A DNA stretch of 38,952 nucleotides from Flavobacteriaceae bacterium (GTDB lineage Bacteria; Bacteroidota; Bacteroidia; Flavobacteriales; Flavobacteriaceae). Where the stretch lies: contig PAJL01000076.1 of assembly GCA_002706045.1 (NCBI GenBank), forward strand, positions 12,037 to 50,988, written 5' to 3'. Below the pieces are notes generated by a model that searched no databases, was not told the DNA's origin, and saw only the letters and a list, made by a program, of their open reading frames with translations. Shown here piece by piece: positions 9,165 through 18,200 of this stretch. Position 1 is the stretch's first letter, and every line of letters begins with the position of its first letter. The translations under genes were made by a program, and so were the position numbers.

Positions 9165-9344
9165 ATGAAAAAAATATCTGTAATTCTGTTTACGGTTTTC
9201 CTCAATATGGTTTTCTTTTCATGTAACCCTGAGAGCATAACCGATGAAGTTACACCTCAGGCTTGCTGTGGTGAAGGAGGAGAAATTCCACCGCCACCTC
9301 CGCCGCCTCCACCAGGAGGGGGAGATCCTGATCTTGGAGGATAA
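9165..9344 (+). CDS. Small proline-rich lipoprotein
   Basis: 59 residues, ATG at 9165, TAA at 9342. The lipoprotein signal has Cys20 (lipobox FFSC), followed by a short tail with two adjacent cysteines (QACCGEGG), nine consecutive prolines and a GGGDPDLGG end. The tail is too short for an enzyme domain; it could be a tether, a signal or ligand for the sensor kinase, or a surface tag. It lies 32 bases upstream of the histidine kinase, apparently first gene of the same transcript. No family recognised. The good start context, lipobox and coding-like composition support a real gene. Confidence 0.75.
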   Translation: MKKISVILFTVFLNMVFFSCNPESITDEVTPQACCGEGGEIPPPPPPPPPGGGDPDLGG

Positions 9345-9376
9345 TTATTAACTCATTAATTTAGTATTTTAGGGGA

Positions 9377-11014
9377 ATGAAACCAATCAAAATTTCATTC
9401 CTCTTTTTTTATATAGTATTGTTTACTATTAATATAAGCGTCTTTGCTCAGAGTAATTTAGATAGTTTACAGTATTATTCAAGTTTAGCTTTGAGACCAC
9501 AAAGTGGTAGGGATTTAAATAAAGCCTACAATTATTTTGATACATATTACCTGAAATCATTAGATAGCAATGACACCCATAATGCTTTAACATCGCTCTA
9601 TTATAAAGCAAGTGTATTGTATAAAAATGGTGAGTATTTTAATAGTGAAGAGACAATTGTTTCCGCTCTACCCATTATAGAACAATTAGAAAATACTACT
9701 TACAAAACTTCAATTCAATTGAGTTTTTATAACCTTTTAGGGTTGAATTTTAAGCAACAATTGAATTATACCAAAGCTCTTGAAGCTTATAACAATTCTT
9801 TGCTGATTGCTAAGTCTCCCAAGGACAGTGCTATAATATATAATAATAAGTCGCTTGTTTTTAAAAATCTAGAGGACTATGATAATGCTATAAATGAAGT
9901 AAAAAAAGCCTATGAATTAATCCCGAGAATTCCTGATAGCTTAGCATTGGATAAAGCATTGGTAATAGATAATTACGGTGTTTTAAAATTTAAGACAAAT
10001 AAAACCAATGGACTTCCATTATTATTTGAAGCTCTAAAGCTTAGAAAAGCCGTAAACGATACTTCTACAATTTATACAAGTTACTCACATCTTTCGGAAT
10101 TTTACCGTTTAAATGATAGCATTGAAAAATCCAGAGATTTTGCCAAAAAGGCTCTTGGTATAGCTGATATATTAAAATCACCTTCGTACAGAAATAACGC
10201 CTTAGGTCTATTAACAAATTTAAGTGAAGATAACTATGTCAAAGCATATAAACATATCAATGATAGTCTTTCCAACGCCGAAAAAATGGCAGTTAATAAA
10301 TTCGCTTTGGCAAAATATGATTTAACTAAAATTAAGGAAGATCTTCTACAAAGTGAAAGGCTGAAAGAACGCATTTTAGTAATTTCCTTATTTTCAATAC
10401 TAACCTTTCTCTTTATTTATTTCTTTCAAAAATTCAAGCATAAAAAAGAAAAACTCTTGCAAGTTTATAATACTGAAACACGTATATCTAAAAAAGTACA
10501 TGATGAAGTGGCAAATGATGTCTATCAGGTTATGGCAAAAGTACAAACCAATAACTATTCTAACAATGAAGTCTTAGATGATTTAGAAAATATCTATAGG
10601 CGTACAAGGGATATATCAAAGGAAAATGCAATAATTGTATTTAATGATGATTTTGAAGATCAGTTACAGAGTCTATTCTATAATTATATAAACAACGAGG
10701 TTAATATTATTACAAAAAACATCTCAAAAGTTACTTGGCAAAATATTTCTAAAAATAGAAAGGTTGTGCTGTATCGCATCCTACAAGAATTATTGACTAA
10801 TATGCGAAAACATAGTAAAGCTACAATTGTGGTTTTGAATTTTCAACTAAATAAGAAAAACCTAATAGTAAATTATAAAGATAATGGATTAGGTTGCGAA
10901 CTTAAAAAAGGGACAGGTTTGCTAAATGCGGAAAACCGTATAACTGCTCTTGGGGGAAGTATTACATTTGAATCGGGATTGAATAAAGGGTTCCAGGTAG
11001 AGATTGTAATTTAA
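9377..11014 (+). CDS. Sensor histidine kinase with periplasmic TPR domain
   Basis: 545 residues. The signal sequence ends near SVFAQ (about 25). Residues 30-320 are helical TPR-like repeats expected in the periplasm, and a TM helix spans about 332-352 (LVISLFSILTFLFIYFF). The cytoplasmic HisKA_3-type dimerisation segment ISKKVHDEVANDVYQ has phospho-acceptor His375. The GHKL ATPase has an N-box LQELLTNMRKHSK near 470, KDNGLGCE near 502 and GTGLLNAENRI near 513. This is the NarX/DesK-type kinase class that pairs with LuxR-type regulators, and the regulator gene begins one base after its stop. The signal sensed is unknown; TPR sensors of this design are common in flavobacteria. Confidence 0.92.
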   Translation: MKPIKISFLFFYIVLFTINISVFAQSNLDSLQYYSSLALRPQSGRDLNKAYNYFDTYYLKSLDSNDTHNALTSLYYKASVLYKNGEYFNSEETIVSALPIIEQLENTTYKTSIQLSFYNLLGLNFKQQLNYTKALEAYNNSLLIAKSPKDSAIIYNNKSLVFKNLEDYDNAINEVKKAYELIPRIPDSLALDKALVIDNYGVLKFKTNKTNGLPLLFEALKLRKAVNDTSTIYTSYSHLSEFYRLNDSIEKSRDFAKKALGIADILKSPSYRNNALGLLTNLSEDNYVKAYKHINDSLSNAEKMAVNKFALAKYDLTKIKEDLLQSERLKERILVISLFSILTFLFIYFFQKFKHKKEKLLQVYNTETRISKKVHDEVANDVYQVMAKVQTNNYSNNEVLDDLENIYRRTRDISKENAIIVFNDDFEDQLQSLFYNYINNEVNIITKNISKVTWQNISKNRKVVLYRILQELLTNMRKHSKATIVVLNFQLNKKNLIVNYKDNGLGCELKKGTGLLNAENRITALGGSITFESGLNKGFQVEIVI

Positions 11015-11015
11015 T

Positions 11016-11681
11016 ATGTTTTCAAAAGTTTTAATCGCAGATGATTTAGGAAGTATTAACCGAGGGGTTGAGACGATATTAGCAACTTTAGGTATCACTA
11101 ATGTTGATCAAGTTCAATATTGCGATGACGCTTATTTAAAAGTAAAATCAGCAATTCAGAAAAATGCACCCTATGATTTGGTAATAACTGATTTGTCATT
11201 TAAAATTGATCATCGTGATCAAAAACTTGCATCTGGTGAAACTTTAGCAAGACAGCTAAAATCTGAATATCCAGATCTTAAGGTTATTGTTTATTCGGTA
11301 GAAGATCGTTTGCAAAGAGTAAGAAATTTAATTCAGAATATTGAGGTGGATGCATATGTTTGTAAGGGTAGGCATGGGTTAATGGAATTAGCTGCTGCAA
11401 TTCACTTAGTTCACGATAATAAAATTTATGTATCACCACATGTTGAAGAAGCTCTGAAACCAAGTTCAAATTTAGAAATCAACGATTATGATATTGTTTT
11501 GTTAGAGCAGTTGTCCAAAGGTTTATCTCAAGATGAAATTAGTGAATATCTGAAAACTAACGATATTAAACCAGCTAGTCTAAGTTCTGTAGAAAAACAT
11601 ATTAATAAATTAAAAATTCAGTTTAGAGCAAATAATGCTATTCAGCTCATTGCAATTTCTAAGGATCTTGGTTTAATTTAG
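11016..11681 (+). CDS. LuxR/NarL-type response regulator
   Basis: 221 residues. The N-terminal receiver domain has the early acidic pair (IADD) and phospho-acceptor Asp59 (LVITDLSF). The VIVYSVEDR strand and a following lysine (VCKGRHG) complete it. The C-terminal LuxR-type helix-turn-helix spans about 150-215 (EQLSKGLSQDEISEYL, SVEKHINKLKIQF). It forms a two-component pair with the kinase just upstream and is followed at once by a palindrome, a terminator and a second identical-type palindrome. The simplest reading is a regulator that binds those sites and controls itself and the motor operon at 11896; that link is inference. Confidence 0.9.
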   Translation: MFSKVLIADDLGSINRGVETILATLGITNVDQVQYCDDAYLKVKSAIQKNAPYDLVITDLSFKIDHRDQKLASGETLARQLKSEYPDLKVIVYSVEDRLQRVRNLIQNIEVDAYVCKGRHGLMELAAAIHLVHDNKIYVSPHVEEALKPSSNLEINDYDIVLLEQLSKGLSQDEISEYLKTNDIKPASLSSVEKHINKLKIQFRANNAIQLIAISKDLGLI

Positions 11682-11686
11682 GACGC

Positions 11687-11702
11687 TTACGGTAAACCGT
11701 AA
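11687..11702. promoter_or_regulatory. Palindromic operator candidate, copy 1
   Basis: Perfect inverted repeat TTACGGTAAACCGTAA (6-bp arms, 4-bp spacer), 5 bases after the response regulator stop. Copy 2 has the same arms and the same spacer length. Confidence 0.6.
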
Positions 11703-11778
11703 TGAACAATTAAATAATCAATATAATTTTATTGAATCCTAGTTATTAAGGTCATTAACTGGATTCTTAGGGGATAAA

Positions 11779-11807
11779 AGACGTATAGATTTTATACGTC
11801 TTTTTTT
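11779..11807 (+). terminator. Strong intrinsic terminator after the two-component genes
   Basis: Stem AGACGTATA (11779-11787) with TATACGTCT (11793-11801), a short AT-rich loop and a run of seven T (11801-11807). It ends the 9165-11681 transcript, so the motor operon should have its own promoter in 11808-11895. Confidence 0.9.
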
Positions 11808-11819
11808 AGTTTAGGGTAA

Positions 11820-11867
11820 TTACGGATTCCCGTAAAATTATTTATAGCTCTAGTTCTAATTTTACGG
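11820..11867. promoter_or_regulatory. Palindromic operator candidate, copy 2, with a half-site
   Basis: TTACGGATTCCCGTAA at 11820-11835 repeats copy 1's arms and 4-bp spacing. A half-site TTACGGAT follows at 11862-11869. These sites lie 29-76 bases before the first start codon of the motor operon, where an activator or repressor would act. No clean TAnnTTTG box was found in the remaining sequence. Confidence 0.6.
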
Positions 11868-11895
11868 ATATAGTATTTACCATTTGTAAAATCAT

Positions 11896-13350
11896 ATGAA
11901 TATCCGATTACATCTATTAGTTCTTTTTTTTGTGTTGAGTTGTTCAACACCAAATAATAAATCCAAGTATTTTAATGACTTTGAGTTGTTTATAGAAGAA
12001 CTTGAGGAGAGGAAAAGGACTAATAATATTGACTCGCTAGAAGAGAATGAAACTTTTAAATTTTATTTAGAGCAAAAAAATAAATTCCGTTTATCAAACC
12101 AAGACGTTAAAAATATAGATGAACTAACGGAACGTTTTAAAGTAATTTTTAAAGAATCAGGAGGTGTTGATTTAAAAGTAAATTTCTATTTCGAAAATTC
12201 TGCAAGTATGAATGGTTACCTCGAAGGAACAGAGTTCCTACAAGTAATGAATAGAGTTGTAGGTAACATTCAAAATTATGATAATAAATCCTTCTTTGTA
12301 AACTCTAAAGAGCATCAACAATCAAATATCTTACAGAAGATAAATAAAAAACAAATTAAGGTAGGAGATATAAGCAATTCTGATCATCAATTTATTTTTT
12401 CAAACGCTATAAATTCTGCATCTGAAAATAATAGTTTAAGTATTGTTGTTACAGATGGGATTTATTCAGTTACTGATGGAAATATTGATATTGTTCCAAT
12501 AAAAATAGAACAAGCTTTTCAAAAATCATTGAAAAGTAAAAATACAGAAACTGTAGTTTTAAAATTAACTTCAAAATTTAAGGGAACATACTATTCTGAA
12601 ACTTGTCAACCAGGTAAAAAAGCGATTAAAATTAATCAAAGTCGTCCTTATTACATGCTATTATTTGGTGATAGCTCAGTTATAGATAAAGCTTTACAAG
12701 ACATAGTTAATGTTACAGAACTTCCTGGGTATAATGAGCAAGCAAGGTTTTTGTCTTCGTTACAATCCAAACCTAGTTATACAATTTTATCTCAAGGTGA
12801 AGAAAAAATAGGGCATTTTAAACCTGCAAAAAGAGGAAGTAGTTTTTTTACAGAAATAATTGATGTAGAAAAATCTAAGGCTTCTAGATATAGTAAGGAT
12901 GAAAATAAAGAAAACGTATTTCAATTTGGAGTGGCTGTAGACTTTTCAAAAATAGACCTGCCAAATTCTTATTTAGAAGATTTAGGGAATTATAGTATAT
13001 CTGAAGAAATGGGTTATGAAATATTAGATATACAAAATATTGATAATGTTGAAAAAACCAGCAGGACTTATAAAGAGCTAAATAAAATTCAAGAAGCAAA
13101 CAAAGTAGAATTTACACATATTATAACTGTTAGTGCGCAAACTAATTTGTTTGGAGAATTAGAAATTAGTTTAAATAAAAATTTGCCAGAATGGATAAAG
13201 GAGTCTGGAACAACAAACGATTGTGAAATAATAGGTGATGAAAAAACAACTTTTGCTTTTGATCAACTGATTCAAGGAATTTCAAAAGCTTATCAAAAAA
13301 AATCCAATAAATCCGATTACTTAAATATTAACCTAAAAATTAAAATATAA
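11896..13350 (+). CDS. vWA-like domain lipoprotein, first gene of the motor operon
   Basis: 484 residues. Lipoprotein signal with Cys16 (FFVLSC). From about residue 92 a von Willebrand A-like domain is suggested by a hydrophobic strand leading into ENSASM (100-105), at the place of the MIDAS motif D-x-S-x-S, and by IVVTDG (183-188), which matches the later TDG motif. The first Asp is Glu here and the fold is otherwise divergent, so metal binding is uncertain. The C-terminal 200 residues have no recognised family. It should face the periplasm or outside. It starts the nine-gene operon, 2 bases before the next gene. Role as sensor, adhesion or scaffold protein is inference. Confidence 0.65.
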   Translation: MNIRLHLLVLFFVLSCSTPNNKSKYFNDFELFIEELEERKRTNNIDSLEENETFKFYLEQKNKFRLSNQDVKNIDELTERFKVIFKESGGVDLKVNFYFENSASMNGYLEGTEFLQVMNRVVGNIQNYDNKSFFVNSKEHQQSNILQKINKKQIKVGDISNSDHQFIFSNAINSASENNSLSIVVTDGIYSVTDGNIDIVPIKIEQAFQKSLKSKNTETVVLKLTSKFKGTYYSETCQPGKKAIKINQSRPYYMLLFGDSSVIDKALQDIVNVTELPGYNEQARFLSSLQSKPSYTILSQGEEKIGHFKPAKRGSSFFTEIIDVEKSKASRYSKDENKENVFQFGVAVDFSKIDLPNSYLEDLGNYSISEEMGYEILDIQNIDNVEKTSRTYKELNKIQEANKVEFTHIITVSAQTNLFGELEISLNKNLPEWIKESGTTNDCEIIGDEKTTFAFDQLIQGISKAYQKKSNKSDYLNINLKIKI

Positions 13351-13352
13351 AG

Positions 13353-13784
13353 ATGAATAATGTTGTAGCTAGTTTATACGACCCTTGGTTTAATTACGAA
13401 TTGTACTCTGATTTGTTAAATGCTGTATATAATGCTTTTGATTTTCAAAAACTTGGAATTGCATATCTGGTGGTGTCAATTGTTTGTTTGTTAGTGTTTT
13501 ATAAAGTATTAGATCCTATTAAAAAACCTCGCCTTAAATGGTTTTTAACAACGGTTTGTTCAGGTATATTGATGCTTATAGTTTGTTGTGTGTTATTGTA
13601 TAATAATAATGAAGTCCTAATGTCTATTGCAAGTTATAGCCCAAGCCAACCAAATGCTATTAATCCTGAATATTTTATTATTCAAATGGCTGCTATTACT
13701 TTTTTATACGGTGTTATTACTGCAATGCTTTTATCTGTGCTAATGAAATATTTAAGTGCAGCAAATACTAAAAATCCTTTTTAA
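13353..13784 (+). CDS. Three-TM membrane protein of unknown function
   Basis: 143 residues with three predicted TM helices at about 34-51, 63-83 and 107-131, separated by a short basic loop (PIKKPRLKW) and a 25-residue loop. No family recognised. It sits between the vWA-like lipoprotein (2-base gap) and the tubulin-like gene (2-base gap), so it probably anchors or couples the periplasmic and cytoplasmic parts of the system. Confidence 0.75.
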   Translation: MNNVVASLYDPWFNYELYSDLLNAVYNAFDFQKLGIAYLVVSIVCLLVFYKVLDPIKKPRLKWFLTTVCSGILMLIVCCVLLYNNNEVLMSIASYSPSQPNAINPEYFIIQMAAITFLYGVITAMLLSVLMKYLSAANTKNPF

Positions 13785-13786
13785 AT

Positions 13787-15262
13787 ATGGCAAAATTATA
13801 TGTGTTCGGAATAGGAGGTACTGGATCAAGAGTTTTAAAATCTCTTACAATGCTACTTGCATCAGGTGTAAAACTTCAAAATGATTTTGATACGTTAGTA
13901 CCTATTATTATTGATCCAGATGCTGCAAATGGAGACTTAAATAGAACAGCAGATATACTAACAAAATATCAAAGCATTTACAATTCGGTAGGAGAAGATA
14001 ATCAGTTATTCGCAACTAAAATCCTAACCTTAAAACAATTATTAAATGATAAACTTCCAAGTGTTTCAGATCATTTTAAGTTCGGTATGACTAATACTGG
14101 TCAGAAATTTGGAGAATTTATAGATTATAATGGATTGGATAAAGAAAATCAAGCTCTTATTGATTTGTTATTTAGCAAAAATAATTTAGAGTCTGACATG
14201 ACTGTTGGGTTTAAAGGAAATCCCAATATAGGTAGCATTGTATTAAATAAATTTACCGATTCACCAGAATACAAAGAGTTTACTAGATCCTTTAATCCAG
14301 GTGATGCAATTTTTATTATTAGTTCAATATTTGGGGGTACGGGAGCATCTGGTTTTCCTTTATTATTGAAAAATTTAAGACTCAACAAACCCGAAATTGA
14401 AAATAGTAATATAATTAGTAGTTCAAAAATTGGTGCTATATCTTATTTACCATACTTTAAAGTTGCTAATTCAAATGATGATAATAAAGCTATAGATTCA
14501 ACTACTTTCTTTAGTAAATCTAAAGCAGCTCTGAGTTATTATCAGCATTCTATTTTTGATAATAAGGAAACCATTAATGCTTTTTATTATTTAGGAGATT
14601 ACTCAAATAATAACATGCCTTATTCAGAAGGGAAAAGTGATCAGAGAAACAATGCTCATTTTCTTGAATTAGCAGGAGCTTTATCTATAATAGACTTTAC
14701 TAAAGATTTTAACAGTCTAACTGAAAGTGATTCAACAATAATAAAAGAATTTGGTATAGAACCACATGAAGGTAGTAAACTAAAGTTAGATCATTTGGGT
14801 CAGTGGTCAAAGAATCAAATAAGTGTTCCTCTTTCCAAAATGGTGCTTTTGTCAAAGTTTCTTAATAAATCTTTAGATGTTTTATTTCAAAATTTAGGAG
14901 AATTCAACAAAAAGGATAACGGGATAAGTCGAGAGTTTTATAATCAAGAATTTTACAGAAGTTATTTTTTGAAGTTCATTCAGTACTTTGATGAATGGAT
15001 GGATGAGATGGAAGATAATGATGTTTCTTTCGCACCATATCATGATAATCAAGAACACGATACGCTTCTAGATTTTGTAAAAGGGAAAGATGTAGAAAGA
15101 GGTGGTTTTTTAAAGAAGAATAAAGCGAGTGCTAACCATATAATAAAAGAAGCACATACAATTGCAAAAAGTAAAAAACATGATGACGAATCAGAACCTT
15201 CAAGATTCCTGAAAATTTTGGATGAAGTTCTTACTACACAAATAACGAAAATTCTAAATTAA
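13787..15262 (+). CDS. Tubulin/FtsZ-superfamily-like protein
   Basis: 491 residues, cytoplasmic. The N terminus has a strand followed by a glycine-rich nucleotide loop GIGGTGSR (8-15), as at the start of tubulin/FtsZ Rossmann domains. Residues 182-189, FGGTGASG after a hydrophobic strand (AIFIISSI), match the tubulin/FtsZ signature GGGTG(S/T)G. This is the pattern of the bacterial 'tubulin-like' family (Pfam Tubulin_2). The family is predicted to bind GTP and may polymerise; neither is shown for this protein. The C-terminal 200 residues are divergent and helical. Two bases after the membrane protein and 5 before the actin-like gene. Confidence 0.8.
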   Translation: MAKLYVFGIGGTGSRVLKSLTMLLASGVKLQNDFDTLVPIIIDPDAANGDLNRTADILTKYQSIYNSVGEDNQLFATKILTLKQLLNDKLPSVSDHFKFGMTNTGQKFGEFIDYNGLDKENQALIDLLFSKNNLESDMTVGFKGNPNIGSIVLNKFTDSPEYKEFTRSFNPGDAIFIISSIFGGTGASGFPLLLKNLRLNKPEIENSNIISSSKIGAISYLPYFKVANSNDDNKAIDSTTFFSKSKAALSYYQHSIFDNKETINAFYYLGDYSNNNMPYSEGKSDQRNNAHFLELAGALSIIDFTKDFNSLTESDSTIIKEFGIEPHEGSKLKLDHLGQWSKNQISVPLSKMVLLSKFLNKSLDVLFQNLGEFNKKDNGISREFYNQEFYRSYFLKFIQYFDEWMDEMEDNDVSFAPYHDNQEHDTLLDFVKGKDVERGGFLKKNKASANHIIKEAHTIAKSKKHDDESEPSRFLKILDEVLTTQITKILN

Positions 15263-15267
15263 AAGTA

Positions 15268-18200
15268 ATGGCAAAAAAAGTTTTTCGAATTCACTATGAA
15301 GGCGCTCATAATACAGACTGGTTTACTTCAGATAAAATAAATGCCACATTAATAGATAATATAGTTACTGATGGTGGAGATGGTAAAAAATTACCAACTT
15401 CTATACCTAGTCCATTTGCAAGAATAGATTTAGTTAGAACTGCGTTCAGTGCTATTGGAGCCAATGGTAATTTAGATGGTATAACAAGAAATGGTAAGGC
15501 TGTAGCTAGCGATAATCACAAACTTGTTTCAGATGCTTTAGATATAGGTCAGTTGTTTTTTAACTATGATAAACATCAAGATGATTTAAGCTTAATTGTA
15601 TGGAATAAGGAAAAAGGGGTAAATACACTTTTAAATTCAAATCAACATCAAAAGCATTTAGGAGAAACATTAAAGTTATTCTTTCAGCAAGATAGTAATC
15701 AATATAATTTTAATGAATTTAATCATATATACATTTTACTTTATAAGCATAAAATTATTGGGGGAACTTCACCTAGAACACTCTTTTTTGCTGCACCAGA
15801 TGCAATAGGAACCGATATAAGATTTGGTCAAGATACAATGCTAGATGATATGCTTTTACCTCTCTACAGGAGAGACCCAAATTATATAAAATATTTAGTA
15901 GCACTTTCTAAAAGACCTAATTTTAATATATATTTTCCTGAGTTTAATAGCTATATAAGAAAAACGGTAGATAAATTATATAGTTATAATCCATCATTAC
16001 ATGGAGAATTAATGAATCAAGATGCAACATCTTATTTAGATTCTCTTAAGCCAATACTATTTAATAATAACTTAGGTCAACCTGTTGAAGTAATTCAAAG
16101 CTTACTATTAAAACAGTTTAAAAAAGATCCTTCATTAATAGAAAAAGCAAGTGATTTTACTATAAAATCCAGTAAAAACATTGATGAGCTTACACCTTTG
16201 GTTTTACCTGTAGAAACCTTGAATTTACCATACATATATACAGAAGATAAATGGGATAGTAATACCAAAGTGCCATATCAAGATAGCAAGCCTATAAATG
16301 AAAGGTTGTTACCAGATCAGGGAGATAAGTATCCTTATCTAACAATGAACGATTTTTTAGAAAGTACAATTATAAAACTGCCTTACAGTGTAGATGCATC
16401 AAAATTCTTAACCTTAGGAAACGGACAGTTTTTAATTCCATTAAAACCTCTTTTCTTTAAGTATTTTTCTGTTAATGATCTTATTAATAAAAGTTTATTA
16501 AAAATAAAAGAGCTTGCGGGTAGTAGTGTTCAAGTAGAATTAAACATACCAATAAAGCAAGGTTTTATTTCTTATACAAAGATTTATAATACACGTTCTA
16601 ATGTGACAGATGCAGTTCAATTAGATAAAGGTGTAATTTTAGAAAAGTCACTTGCAATGTGTATTTATCCATTTAATAAAAGTAATGAGGTGAAACTTAA
16701 TTATACCATTGGTTTAGCTGATATTTTCCCTAATAATTCAACTAAGTTATCAGTTAATTTATATAACGATACGTCTCAAAATCCTTTAAAACCTAAAAAA
16801 AACAAGGAGAGATCTGATCAACCATATATTACAAGTCAAACTATTTTAGATCAAAATTTTGATGCTATAGGTTTAAATGTAGGAGAAAGTCAGAACTATA
16901 TTATACCTCTTTGGAACAATTATACAATTACAGGAGGAGATGCATACAAATTCGCAATAGATTTCGGAACCACTAACACACATATAGAATATGCTATTGA
17001 GGGGCAAGGAAGTGCAAAAGCATTTGATATTTTAGATACTGAAGAGCAGATTGCTTTTTTATTACCAGCTTCAGCTTCTCGAAGAACAGATGCAGTTAGA
17101 GTAATAGATGATGGTGAATCACATTTAATGCAAGAAATAATACCTAAGCGAATAGGTAAAGATGAGATGGTAAAAATGCCATTCAGATCTGCACTACTTC
17201 AAAATACTAATGTTAATTATGATTTAGCAACATTTGTGTTTGCAAATGCTAATATAGGTTTTGAATATGAGAAAAAACCAATCAGACCATACCTTAAAAC
17301 ATTTACAAATTTAAAGTGGTCACATGAGTCTAATAATGATAAGCAAGTAAAACATTACATTGAAGAAATTTTAATGCTTTGTAAAAACAAAGTTCTTAAA
17401 AACAATGGTGATTTGGCTAAAACAAAAATTATATGGTTTTATCCTGTTAGTATGACAACAAACCATTTAAATAGGTTTAGAAGAATTTGGTCAGAGTCAT
17501 TTAATGCCATATTTAATATTAACGAAGAAAATTTAAGTAGTTTTCCAGAAAGTATTGCACCATTTTATCATTATAAGAACGAAGAAGGTATTAGAACAGC
17601 AGCTAGACCATCAATATCTATAGACATTGGAGGCGGAACAACTGATGTTATGGTCTATTTTGATGAGAAACCACAATTTATTACATCATTCAAGTTTGCT
17701 GGAAATGCCATTTTTGGTAATGGTTTTAATGGAAATATAAAGTCTAATGGTTTTGTTCAAAAATATAAAGATGTATTTGAAAATGTTTTAAACCAAAACA
17801 AGCTTGTAGAGGAAGCAAATATTTTAAAAAGAATTTATGGAGATTATATGTCTTCTACAGATCTCATGAACTATCTATTTTCTCTAAAAGAGAATAAGAA
17901 TGTAGTTGAAAAACATCTTGATTTAGATCTTAATAAACACCTTGCTAATGATGATGATTTTAAAATAATCTTTTTACTGTTTTATTCTTCAATAATTTAT
18001 CATATCGCTGAAATGATGAAGTTAAAAGGTGTTGATCAACCTAGAAACGTTGTTTTTAGTGGAACAGGATCAAAAACTTTAAAAATATTAGATGTAACAT
18101 CTCAGCTTTCAAGCTTAACAAAAGTTTTTGAGGCAATTTTTAATAAAGTATATGGCAATGATTTAATTAATTTAGATGTGAAGTCTAAGGATAATCCTAA

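Noticed and set aside
13787-15262. Calling the tubulin-like protein FtsZ
   Set aside because: Signature is FGGTGASG rather than GGGTGTG, the length and C-terminal half are unlike FtsZ, and there is no division gene cluster around it.
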